A stretch of DNA of 7,244 nucleotides from CAIWXH01 sp964555675 (lineage in GTDB: Bacteria > Chloroflexota > Chloroflexia > Chloroflexales > Chloroflexaceae): positions 1 to 7,244 of the forward strand of contig CAZKTU010000297.1 in assembly GCA_964555675.1 (NCBI GenBank), read 5' to 3'. The notes under the pieces are model-generated. The model did no database searches, had not been told where the DNA came from, and saw nothing but the letters and a program-made list of their open reading frames with translations. Within the stretch, counting starts at the first letter, position 1. Each line of letters opens with the position of its first letter. The translations under genes were made by a program, and so were the position numbers. Positions 1 to 5,774 of the stretch are shown here, in pieces.

Positions 1-5
1 GGAGG
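1..5 (+). promoter_or_regulatory. Shine-Dalgarno site of ybeY
   Basis: GGAGG at the very edge of the window lies 10 nt before the GTG at 16. This supports the GTG as the ybeY start. Any upstream gene (a PhoH-family ATPase gene is a common neighbour of ybeY) is outside the window. Confidence 0.6.
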
Positions 6-15
6 CGCGGAGCCC

Positions 16-501
16 GTGAGCGACTATACGATCGAGATCAGCGTCGAGGAGGGGCTCGAGGAGCGCGTGGCCGCCGCCGCCCTCGACCTGTCTCTGGCCG
101 AGCGGGCCGTGGCCGAGGTGCTGCGGGCCGAGGCCGCGCCCGGCCCCCTCGAGGTCGGGATCATGATCGCCGACGACGCCCGCCTCCACGCCCTCAACCG
201 CGACTACCGCGGCGTCGACGCGCCCACCGATGTGCTCTCCTTCGCCGACGACGGCGCCCCCAGCAGCTTCGTCTCGCAGCCCGACGCCCCCCGCTACCTC
301 GGCGACATCGCCATCTCCTACGAGCGCGTGCTGGCCCAGGCCGCCGACTATGGCCACAGCCCCGCCCGCGAGTTGGCCTACCTCGCCGCCCACGGCGCCC
401 TGCACCTGCTCGGCTACGACCACGAGCGCGGCCCCGCCGAGGACGCCGACATGCGCGCCCGCGCCGACGCAGCCATGGTCGCCCTCGGCCTCACGCGTTA
501 G
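16..501 (+). CDS. ybeY: YbeY, 16S rRNA maturation endoribonuclease
   Basis: YbeY is a small zinc metalloprotein of the cytoplasm that acts as a single-strand endoribonuclease in 16S rRNA 3'-end maturation and in ribosome quality control. The 161-residue product matches the usual length of about 150-160. The zinc motif HGALHLLGYDH is at residues 126-136, giving the three expected ligands H126, H130 and H136. The other family blocks are present in order: LNRDYRGVDAPTDVLSF (residues 60-76, with the conserved Arg at 65) and LGDIAIS (95-101). The GTG start at 16 has GGAGG 10 nt upstream, and the frame ends at TAG 499-501. The gene converges on the permease operon, with 88 bp between stop codons. 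Nothing is odd except a slightly Ala/Asp-rich insert (residues 78-92) between the two central blocks. Family assignment is secure. Confidence 0.95.
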   Translation: MSDYTIEISVEEGLEERVAAAALDLSLAERAVAEVLRAEAAPGPLEVGIMIADDARLHALNRDYRGVDAPTDVLSFADDGAPSSFVSQPDAPRYLGDIAISYERVLAQAADYGHSPARELAYLAAHGALHLLGYDHERGPAEDADMRARADAAMVALGLTR

Positions 502-541
502 CCCTGCTGAGGGCGCTGCGCGCCAGCCCCCGCCCCCCGCG

Positions 542-562
542 GCCGGCTCTCAGGCCGGCTTT
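542..562 (+). terminator. weak candidate intrinsic terminator after ybeY
   Basis: Two copies of GCCGGC (542-547 and 554-559) are self-complementary and can form a 6-bp all-GC stem with loop TCTCAG. TTT follows at 560-562. The T run is only three long and is then interrupted by GG, so this is a weak terminator at best. On the minus strand the same hairpin is followed by C and G only, so it gives no obvious intrinsic terminator for the opposing operon. A smaller stem, GGCGC-tgc-GCGCC, lies at 512-524. The rest of the 88-bp convergent gap (502-589) is GC-rich with no recognisable element. Confidence 0.35.
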
Positions 563-589
563 GGCGCACCCCTCGCGCGCCGCCCGCCC

Positions 590-2785
590 CTACTCCAGCG
601 CGTAGAGCCGCCCCTCGTCCGTGACGATATAGATGCGCCCCTCGACGATCGCCGCGCCGCTGGCCAGGGCCCCCGGGCCGCCGACCTGTAGCTCCCAGAG
701 GGGCTCTTCGCCCCCTGCGGGTGTGTAGGCGCCGCACTGCAGCGTGCGGTTGCGGGCCCTGCCGCATAGCTGCAAGGTGCCGTCCTCGCCCGCGCCGATC
801 GTGCGGCTGCTGCGCAGAGGGAAGAAGGCCTCGCCGAGCTGCACGCCCTCGGGGCTGATCCAGACCAGGCGCGTGTCGAAGAAGTCGCTCGCGTAGAGCA
901 TCCAGGCCGTGCCGGCGGCGGTCACGCCCGCGTCGGCGGGCATCACGAAGGCGTTGCCGGCGGGCCAGCTCAGGGCCGGCTGCACGGCGAAGCCCTGCTC
1001 GACCTTGCGCCACGGCACCAGGCGGTGCTCGCTGCGGTAGTAGGTGCGCCCGTCGGCGCCGACCACCACCATCGGGTCGGCGAAGACCGGCTCCTCGGGC
1101 ACGATGGCGAGGGGCTGGGGGCTGCCGTCGGCCGTGCTGAAGGCGCTGCTCTTGAGGAAGATCAGCTGCCCGTCGGGGCTGAGGCGCGGCAGGATCTCGC
1201 TGTAGGGCAGGCTCGGGTCGCGGCCCAGCCAGCGGCCCTGGCCCTCGGGGCCCACGGCCTGCACGGCGTCGATCACGGCGTAGTAGATCGTGCCGTCGGG
1301 GCCGACGATCGGGCCCGAGGTGGCCTCGGCGCGGTAGTCGCTCTGGAAGCGCCAGAGCGGCTCGCCGGCGGGGCTGACGGCGCTCAGGCCGGCCCGGCGG
1401 TCGGCCACGTAGACCGTGCCGTCGGCGGCCAGGGCCGGCGCGCCGATCGGTTCGCCCGCCAGGGGCGCCCGCCAGAGGGCCCGGCCCGCGCGGTCGAAGG
1501 CGTGCAGCTGCCCGCCGAGCCCGGCCACATAGACCGTGCCGTCGGCGGCCACGGCGGGGCCGCCGCTGAGCCCGGCGGGGTCGGCGAACTCCCAGGCCAG
1601 GGCGGGCAGCCTCGCCGGCCCCGCGGCGCTGAGCGTGCCGTAGGGGTCGCCGCGCTCGGCCGACCAGCCCGCCGGGCGGGCGAGGCCCGGGCCGCGCGCC
1701 GCTGTGGCGGCTTCCTCGCCGGGGCGGTTCTGCCACCAGAGCAGGCCCGCGCCCACAAGCAGGGCGGCGGCGAGCAGGGCGTAGGCTCGAGCGGACACGC
1801 CGCCGTCCCAGCGTCCCGCGCCGACCAGCACGGCCTCCTCGGCGTCGGCGAGCAGGGCGCCCAGACGAGTGGGGCGCGGCGCGGCGCGGGCCTGGCGGCG
1901 GCGCAGGCCCTCGCCGAGCAGGGTGAAGCCGAGGATGGCCAGCACGATCAGCAGGCCGGGGAAGAGCATCTCCCAGGGCGGGCGGCTCGAGAGGCGCAGA
2001 TCGGCGGTGCCGACCAGCTGGCCCAGCTCGGGCAGGCCGGCGACGCGCTCGGCGATCGGGATCAGCTCGCCGCCGGTGATCACCCAGACCCCGCCGCCGA
2101 TGAAGTAGCCCAGGAAGCCCAGGGCGGCCGCGAGCATCAGGGTAGCGCTGACCTCGAAGGCGAAGAGCGTGGCCAGCAAGGGGGCGATATGGCGCCAGAC
2201 GTGGCGGATGAGCATCTGGGGGCCGGTGGCGCCGAGCGCCCTGGCCGCGGCCACGTAGGGCTGCACGGCGATGCGCTGGGTGGCCGCGCGCACACTCTGG
2301 GCGGTCTCGGCCCAGCCGGTCAGGGCCATGCCCACGACGAAGGCGGGCAGACCCCGCTCGATGCCGACGGCGGCGATGGCGGCCAGGGCGACAATCAGCA
2401 CCGGCACGCTCAGGGCGGCGTCGGTCAGGGCGCTCAGGGCGCGGCCGGGCAGCCGCCGCGACCAGCCGGCCACGGCGCCGATCAGCACGCCCAGGCTCAG
2501 CCTGACCGCCGCGACCAGGCCCACCAGGGCCAGGGTGGGGCGCACCGCCCAGAGCAGCCGGCTGAGGATGTCGCGGCCGAAACGATCAGAGCCAAGCGGA
2601 AACTCCCATGACTGGAAGGGCGGGAAGGGCACCCCGCGCACGCGCCCGCCGATCTCGGCCACCAGGGTGCGCGCCAGAGGGTCATGGGGCGCCAGCAGCG
2701 GGCCGAGCACGGCCACGACGCAGAGCAGGGCGACGATTGCGGCGCCCGCAAGCAGGGGGAGATTGCGCTGTCTCGTGGGCGACAT
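590..2785 (-). CDS. DppC-like ABC permease fused to a PQQ/BamB-like beta-propeller
   Basis: The 731-residue product has two parts. Residues 1 to about 295 are a Dpp/Opp-type importer permease. This part has a first helix at about 10-32, the family block LGSDRFGRDILSRLL (64-78), several further helices, and the EAA loop that docks the ATPase, AARALGATGPQMLIRHVWRH (180-199). After the basic segment RRRQAR (295-300) comes an extra helix at about 334-351. Residues about 395-731 then carry repeated propeller strands of the type DGTVYVAG...LHAFDRAGRALW, with repeat starts near 416, 456, 498, 539, 579, 625, 669 and 716. This suggests seven or eight blades of the PQQ-like/BamB kind. A normal DppC has about 300 residues and both ends in the cytoplasm, so the extra helix should put the propeller outside. 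The ATG start has a modest GGGA 7 nt upstream and lies 12 nt after the upstream permease stop, so the two are co-transcribed. The substrate is unknown, and the propeller role (ligand binding, sensing or docking) is inference. Permease assignment is firm; propeller type is likely. Confidence 0.88.
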   Translation of the reverse strand: MSPTRQRNLPLLAGAAIVALLCVVAVLGPLLAPHDPLARTLVAEIGGRVRGVPFPPFQSWEFPLGSDRFGRDILSRLLWAVRPTLALVGLVAAVRLSLGVLIGAVAGWSRRLPGRALSALTDAALSVPVLIVALAAIAAVGIERGLPAFVVGMALTGWAETAQSVRAATQRIAVQPYVAAARALGATGPQMLIRHVWRHIAPLLATLFAFEVSATLMLAAALGFLGYFIGGGVWVITGGELIPIAERVAGLPELGQLVGTADLRLSSRPPWEMLFPGLLIVLAILGFTLLGEGLRRRQARAAPRPTRLGALLADAEEAVLVGAGRWDGGVSARAYALLAAALLVGAGLLWWQNRPGEEAATAARGPGLARPAGWSAERGDPYGTLSAAGPARLPALAWEFADPAGLSGGPAVAADGTVYVAGLGGQLHAFDRAGRALWRAPLAGEPIGAPALAADGTVYVADRRAGLSAVSPAGEPLWRFQSDYRAEATSGPIVGPDGTIYYAVIDAVQAVGPEGQGRWLGRDPSLPYSEILPRLSPDGQLIFLKSSAFSTADGSPQPLAIVPEEPVFADPMVVVGADGRTYYRSEHRLVPWRKVEQGFAVQPALSWPAGNAFVMPADAGVTAAGTAWMLYASDFFDTRLVWISPEGVQLGEAFFPLRSSRTIGAGEDGTLQLCGRARNRTLQCGAYTPAGGEEPLWELQVGGPGALASGAAIVEGRIYIVTDEGRLYALE
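1402..1551 (-). repeat. internal DNA repeat within the beta-propeller coding region
   Basis: Two 30-nt segments, 1402-1431 and 1522-1551, are identical except for one base and are exactly 120 nt apart. They encode the same strand, AADGTVYVA, at residues 413-421 and 453-461, one 40-residue repeat apart. The near-identity at DNA level suggests recent duplication or gene conversion between blades. The other blades share only protein-level similarity. Confidence 0.7.
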
Positions 2786-2797
2786 AGCGTGTCCCGA

Positions 2798-3742
2798 CTA
2801 GCGTAGTCGCGGATCGAGGGCCCGCAAGGCCAGCCCGGCGGCGAGGTTGGCGAGCAGGAAGAGGGCCGCGAAGAGGGCCACGGCGGCGCCGAGGACGGGC
2901 GGATTGAGGAAGAGGGCGCTCTCGCCGGCGACCGAGCTGTTGCCGGGGATCAGGGCCAGGCCCATCATGCGGCCGAGGCCGGGCCAGGCGAAGAGGGTCT
3001 CGACGATGATCAGCTCGCCTGCGGTGAGCCGCAGCGACGCGGCGATGGTGCTGACCACGCCGGGCATGGCGTTGCGCAGCACGTGCCGGCGGGCGATGCG
3101 CCGCTCGCTGGCGCCGAGGCTGCGGGCGGTGACCACATACTGGCGGCCGAGCTCGCCGACCATCATGCCGGCGGTCATCTGGGCGATCTGGGCGGTCGGG
3201 CGCAGCATCAGGGCGACAACGGGCAGGACCAGGTGGCGATCCCAGCCGTAGCCCGTCAGGGGCAGCAAGAGGGTCTGCCCCGGCAGGTAGATCAGCCACA
3301 TGATCACGAAGCTGACCCCGAGCACGCCGAAGAAGAAGGTCGGCGTGGCCAGCCCAAGGGTGGCCGCGGCCGTGAGCCAGGGCGCGATGCGGGGCGGGTC
3401 GCCGCGCACCGCCAGCAGCCCGAAGCCCATGCCGAGGGCGACGCTCAGGGTCATGGCGATGGCGAGCAGCCCGAGGCTGTTGAGGGCGGCGCGGGCCATG
3501 GCCTCGCCCAGCCCCTCGTCCGCGGCGCCGCCCGGCAGGGGCCCGAGACCGGCGTCCAGGGCCTGGCCCAGGTAGGCCGCGTAGCTCGCGCCCAGGGGCT
3601 CGCGGCTGAACGGCGTGGCATAGAGCGGGTTGCGGCCGGCGTGCAGGGGCGCCACAATATGGGCGTAGGCGTAGCCGAGGAGGTGGGCGACTAGCAGGGC
3701 CGGGATGAACAGCGCCAGCGAGCGGGCGGTGAAGCGCAGCAC
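2798..3742 (-). CDS. DppB-like ABC transporter permease
   Basis: This is the inner-membrane permease subunit of a peptide/nickel/oligosaccharide-type (Dpp/Opp) ABC importer and the usual partner of a DppC protein, encoded just downstream. From the GTG at 3742 the product has 314 residues, typical for the family. It has a first helix at about 8-28, an extracytoplasmic loop at about 30-78, and five further hydrophobic stretches. The EAA loop reads YVVTARSLGASERRIARRH (202-220) and is followed by the DppB hallmark VETLFAWPGLGRM (248-260). The tail DPRLR is also typical. GTG 3742 is preferred because GGAAG lies 5 nt upstream. The frame can be opened further at TTG 3811, but that TTG is the -35 box of the promoter and would lie outside the mRNA. 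No ATPase or binding-protein gene is adjacent. Substrate cannot be read from the sequence; the nearby GH44 gene hints at glucan oligosaccharides. Confidence 0.92.
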   Translation of the reverse strand: MLRFTARSLALFIPALLVAHLLGYAYAHIVAPLHAGRNPLYATPFSREPLGASYAAYLGQALDAGLGPLPGGAADEGLGEAMARAALNSLGLLAIAMTLSVALGMGFGLLAVRGDPPRIAPWLTAAATLGLATPTFFFGVLGVSFVIMWLIYLPGQTLLLPLTGYGWDRHLVLPVVALMLRPTAQIAQMTAGMMVGELGRQYVVTARSLGASERRIARRHVLRNAMPGVVSTIAASLRLTAGELIIVETLFAWPGLGRMMGLALIPGNSSVAGESALFLNPPVLGAAVALFAALFLLANLAAGLALRALDPRLR

Positions 3743-3747
3743 CGTGA

Positions 3748-3752
3748 CTTCC
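3748..3752 (-). promoter_or_regulatory. Shine-Dalgarno site deciding the DppB-like start
   Basis: GGAAG on the minus strand lies 5 nt before GTG 3742. Together with the upstream promoter it fixes the start of the DppB-like permease at 3742, about 34 nt after the expected transcription start. Confidence 0.6.
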
Positions 3753-3777
3753 GTTGGACTCGGCGGGTTGACCTTGC

Positions 3778-3792
3778 CGCGTAGTATACGCG
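3778..3792. promoter_or_regulatory. candidate operator: perfect inverted repeat over the -10 box
   Basis: CGCGTA (3778-3783), a 3-bp centre GTA, and TACGCG (3787-3792) form a perfect 6-bp inverted repeat. It spans the whole -10 box (3783-3788) of the permease promoter and runs a few bases towards the expected start of transcription. A dimeric repressor bound here would block RNA polymerase. The symmetry is seen directly; the role as operator and the identity of any regulator are inferred. No regulator gene lies in the window. Confidence 0.5.
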
Positions 3793-3811
3793 CGGGGCGA
3801 GGGGGCGTCAA
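3783..3811 (-). promoter_or_regulatory. sigma-70-type promoter of the permease operon
   Basis: On the minus strand, TTGACG (3811-3806) is followed after exactly 17 nt by TATACT (3788-3783). Each box matches five of six consensus bases. It stands out because it is the only such pair at ideal spacing that I found in this GC-rich window. Transcription should begin near 3776, leaving a leader of about 34 nt before GTG 3742. The -35 box starts 12 bp beyond the stop codon of the GH44 gene. The permeases therefore have their own promoter even though they lie in the same orientation. Confidence 0.8.
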
Positions 3812-3822
3812 TGCAGCGTATG

Positions 3823-5586
3823 CTACAGCGTCGGCCCCATCGGCAGCGCCGGTAGGTACACCTTTTCGGGCAGCTCGGGCCGGCCGGGGCCGGGGATGGC
3901 CAGGAGCGTGATCGAGCGGGCCGGGAAGCTGGCCGCCACGGACGGGCCCGCGGGCAGGTCGGCGCCGCGCACGATCGTGCTCAGGTCGGCCTCGCTGTAG
4001 GTGTAGACCTGGGCGGGGCCGCTCGGGGCGAAGCCGCTCAGGCTGATCGGCCCGGACAGGGCCACATCGCTCTTGTTGACCACCATCACGGTCAAGGTTC
4101 CATCGGTGCCCCGGCGGGCCGCATAGACCGCCAGGCGGCTCTCGTCGGCGCTGGTGGCGGCCACGCTCTGCTCGCCGAAGCGCGCGCGCGCGCCGTCGTA
4201 GCTCAGGTACATGCGGAAGGCGAAGGCCCCCGGGTCGCTCGGCTGGGGGGGCGCCCAGATCGTCGCCAGGTCGAGGCCCTCGCGCCCGAAGATGCCGAGC
4301 ACATCGGCCTGGGCCAGGGCCCCATTGATATGCTCGAGGCCGCCCCAGTTATACTCGCCGATCGCCAGCTTCGTGCCAGGGTAGTGGGCGTCGACCCAGG
4401 CGCGCATGCGCGGGATGAGCCGCACGACCGGGCCCTCTGCGCTCTGAGCGATCCAGCTCTCGTCGCTGTAAGCGGGGTCCCACAGCGAGCGGGTCGAGCG
4501 CAGGCGGCGCTGCTGCGTGGCGGCGTCGCCGGCCGCGCCGATCGCCACTCCCTGAGCTTGGGGATAGTAGTGCAGGTCGAGGTAGTCGAGCAGCCGTCGG
4601 CCGTACTGCGTCTCGGCGGCGCGCATCTGCTCGAGGTACCAGGGCACCAGGGGCAGGCCATACTGAGCGCGGTCCGGGTTCTGTCCGCCGCTCTCGCTGT
4701 CGCGGGCCGAGCTGAAGTAGGCGACCCAGCCCCATTCGGCGGGGCCAAGGACGCGCGCCGAGGGGTCGACGGCCTTGATCGCCGCCGCGGTGACCACCGA
4801 GCGGTCGCGCAGCTCGGCGTAGCCCAGGGGCGCCGGGCGCACGTCGCGGTGGGTGCTGTGCCAGAGCGAGGGCTCGTTGTCGAGATTGTAGTAGCGCACC
4901 GGGCCGATCAGGGCGGGGCCGAAGCTGTCGCTGAGGTGGCGCACCCAGGCGGCCGAGAAGCCCTCGTCGACGGGGATGCTCGTGTCGCGGGGGTCGTTGC
5001 CGGTGACGGCGGCGCCGTCGGTGCGCCAGCCGTTGCCGCAGTGGCTCGACCAGTAGTCGACGCTGCTCTGGGCGCCGTACCTGGCGGTGCTGAAGCCGCA
5101 GAAGAGCGGGTGGGCGCGCGGGCTGTCGGGGCGGGCGACCCAGCCGAGCATGGGCACGCTGACCAGACTGCTCGTGCCGGCGGCGTAGCCATCAGCGACG
5201 AAACGGTCGGCCGACGAGCCGTGGGGCAGGCCTGCGGGCATCGGGTTGCTCTGGGCCACATTCTGGAAGTACCAGTCGCTGCCGCGGTTCGAGATATCGG
5301 CCAGGTAGTTGTAGCGCGAGGTGGCGTTGCCGCCCCAGCGCTGCAGGGGCAGGGCCAGCTCGCGGGCCAGGCCAGGGTCGGGGTAGTTCATGCCATAGAT
5401 GTTCGGGCTGATCGTTCTGACGACGGCTGAAGCGTCGACGCTGAGGGCGACCTCGTCGGTCGCCGCGAGGGGCGCGCCTGCGGGCGACTGGTCGGCGGCC
5501 TGGAGGAAGGTCGGGGCGATGGTGATGATGAGCAGCAGAGCCACGACAGTGTGGATCGGCCTGAGCGTGGTTCGCCTGGCGGGCAT
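3823..5586 (-). CDS. secreted glycoside hydrolase family 44 (endoglucanase/xyloglucanase type)
   Basis: GH44 enzymes are retaining endo-beta-1,4-glucanases, many active on xyloglucan and carboxymethylcellulose, with a TIM barrel plus a beta-sandwich. The 587-residue product begins with a signal peptide: MPARRTTLR, a hydrophobic core at about 13-24, and probable cleavage after LQA at 30. The family opening NIYGMNY (62-68) and LQRWGGNATSRYNY (81-94) follow. YYNLDNEPSLW (232-242) holds the likely acid/base E238, and AIGEYNWGG (408-416) holds the likely nucleophile E411. The C-terminal part (about 455-567) fits the beta-sandwich. There is no dockerin or carbohydrate-binding module. The last residues, EKVYLPALP, resemble a tail seen on many secreted Chloroflexota proteins. 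The ATG start has AGAGGT 8 nt upstream and an in-frame TAG 15 nt upstream, so no longer start exists. It lies upstream of the permease operon in the same direction, 80 nt away from GTG 3742, which suggests a link between polymer cleavage and uptake. Exact substrate is unproven. Confidence 0.92.
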   Translation of the reverse strand: MPARRTTLRPIHTVVALLLIITIAPTFLQAADQSPAGAPLAATDEVALSVDASAVVRTISPNIYGMNYPDPGLARELALPLQRWGGNATSRYNYLADISNRGSDWYFQNVAQSNPMPAGLPHGSSADRFVADGYAAGTSSLVSVPMLGWVARPDSPRAHPLFCGFSTARYGAQSSVDYWSSHCGNGWRTDGAAVTGNDPRDTSIPVDEGFSAAWVRHLSDSFGPALIGPVRYYNLDNEPSLWHSTHRDVRPAPLGYAELRDRSVVTAAAIKAVDPSARVLGPAEWGWVAYFSSARDSESGGQNPDRAQYGLPLVPWYLEQMRAAETQYGRRLLDYLDLHYYPQAQGVAIGAAGDAATQQRRLRSTRSLWDPAYSDESWIAQSAEGPVVRLIPRMRAWVDAHYPGTKLAIGEYNWGGLEHINGALAQADVLGIFGREGLDLATIWAPPQPSDPGAFAFRMYLSYDGARARFGEQSVAATSADESRLAVYAARRGTDGTLTVMVVNKSDVALSGPISLSGFAPSGPAQVYTYSEADLSTIVRGADLPAGPSVAASFPARSITLLAIPGPGRPELPEKVYLPALPMGPTL

Positions 5587-5594
5587 GCGGGCGC

Positions 5595-5600
5595 ACCTCT
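5595..5600 (-). promoter_or_regulatory. Shine-Dalgarno site of the GH44 gene
   Basis: AGAGGT on the minus strand lies 8 nt before ATG 5586. A stronger match to the 16S rRNA tail, AAGGAGGA, lies further upstream at 5624-5631, but no start codon follows it at usable distance. Confidence 0.55.
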
Positions 5601-5655
5601 AATAGTCGGCGGAACGGAAGTAGTCCTCCTTCGTAAACGGCCCGGCCGCAGTGCG

Positions 5656-5672
5656 ATCGCGTAGGGCGCGAT
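5656..5672. repeat. short inverted repeat upstream of the GH44 gene
   Basis: ATCGCG (5656-5661) and CGCGAT (5667-5672) form a perfect 6-bp inverted repeat with a TAGGG centre. It overlaps the weak GH44 promoter candidate and could be a regulator site. CG-rich half-sites arise easily by chance in this composition. Confidence 0.3.
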
Positions 5673-5717
5673 AACAGTCCATTCACCATGGGCAACCGAG
5701 GCGGGCGCAAAGTGGAC

Positions 5718-5723
5718 TATAAT
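5718..5723 (+). promoter_or_regulatory. -10 box of the glnA promoter
   Basis: TATAAT, a perfect -10 consensus, lies 58 bp before the glnA start. No good -35 box exists at 16-19 bp spacing (the bases there are ACCGAG or close to it), and there is no TGn extended -10. The promoter may therefore need an activator, which would fit a nitrogen-controlled gene, but no known activator site is recognised. Transcription would start near 5730. Confidence 0.55.
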
Positions 5724-5744
5724 CGGGCCATCCCAATCTTCTAG

Positions 5745-5761
5745 GCCCCGATAGCCGGGGC
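5745..5761 (+). promoter_or_regulatory. GC hairpin in the glnA leader
   Basis: GCCCCG (5745-5750) and CGGGGC (5756-5761) form a 6-bp all-GC stem with loop ATAGC. It lies between the expected transcription start and the ribosome site, which begins 6 nt later. There is no T run, so it is not an intrinsic terminator. It could stabilise the mRNA or affect translation. Confidence 0.45.
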
Positions 5762-5766
5762 GCGCC

Positions 5767-5774
5767 AAGGGAGG
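5767..5774 (+). promoter_or_regulatory. Shine-Dalgarno site of glnA
   Basis: AAGGGAGG lies 7 nt before ATG 5782, a strong and well-spaced ribosome site that supports this start and the long N-terminus of the protein. Confidence 0.75.

Noticed and set aside
502..589. Small gene or RNA in the convergent gap
   Set aside because: Only 88 bp of GC-rich sequence, with no start signal or promoter and only a weak hairpin.
230..691. Open frame overlapping ybeY in another frame and crossing the convergent gap
   Set aside because: The product is a Pro/Ser/Thr/Ala run typical of a +1 shadow frame and has no good start signal.
1025..2611. Long open frame antisense to the permease/propeller gene
   Set aside because: It has a Gly/Ala/Gln/His-rich shadow composition, no family motif, and lies opposite a gene with clear domains. 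Such frames are expected in very GC-rich DNA.
3812..3830. GTAGC-ATAC-GCTGC stem at the GH44 stop as a terminator
   Set aside because: Only 5 bp with a G-T pair, overlapping the stop codon, and not followed by a T run. Readthrough from the GH44 gene into the permeases remains possible.
4330..5430. Open frame antisense to the GH44 gene
   Set aside because: Low-complexity Ala/Gly/Val/Arg product with no recognisable motif; explained by GC-rich shadowing.
5658..5664. CGCGTAG shared between the permease operator and the GH44 upstream region
   Set aside because: The same 7-mer also occurs inside coding regions (for example 599-605 and near 890 and 3580), so it is common here and cannot support a shared regulator.
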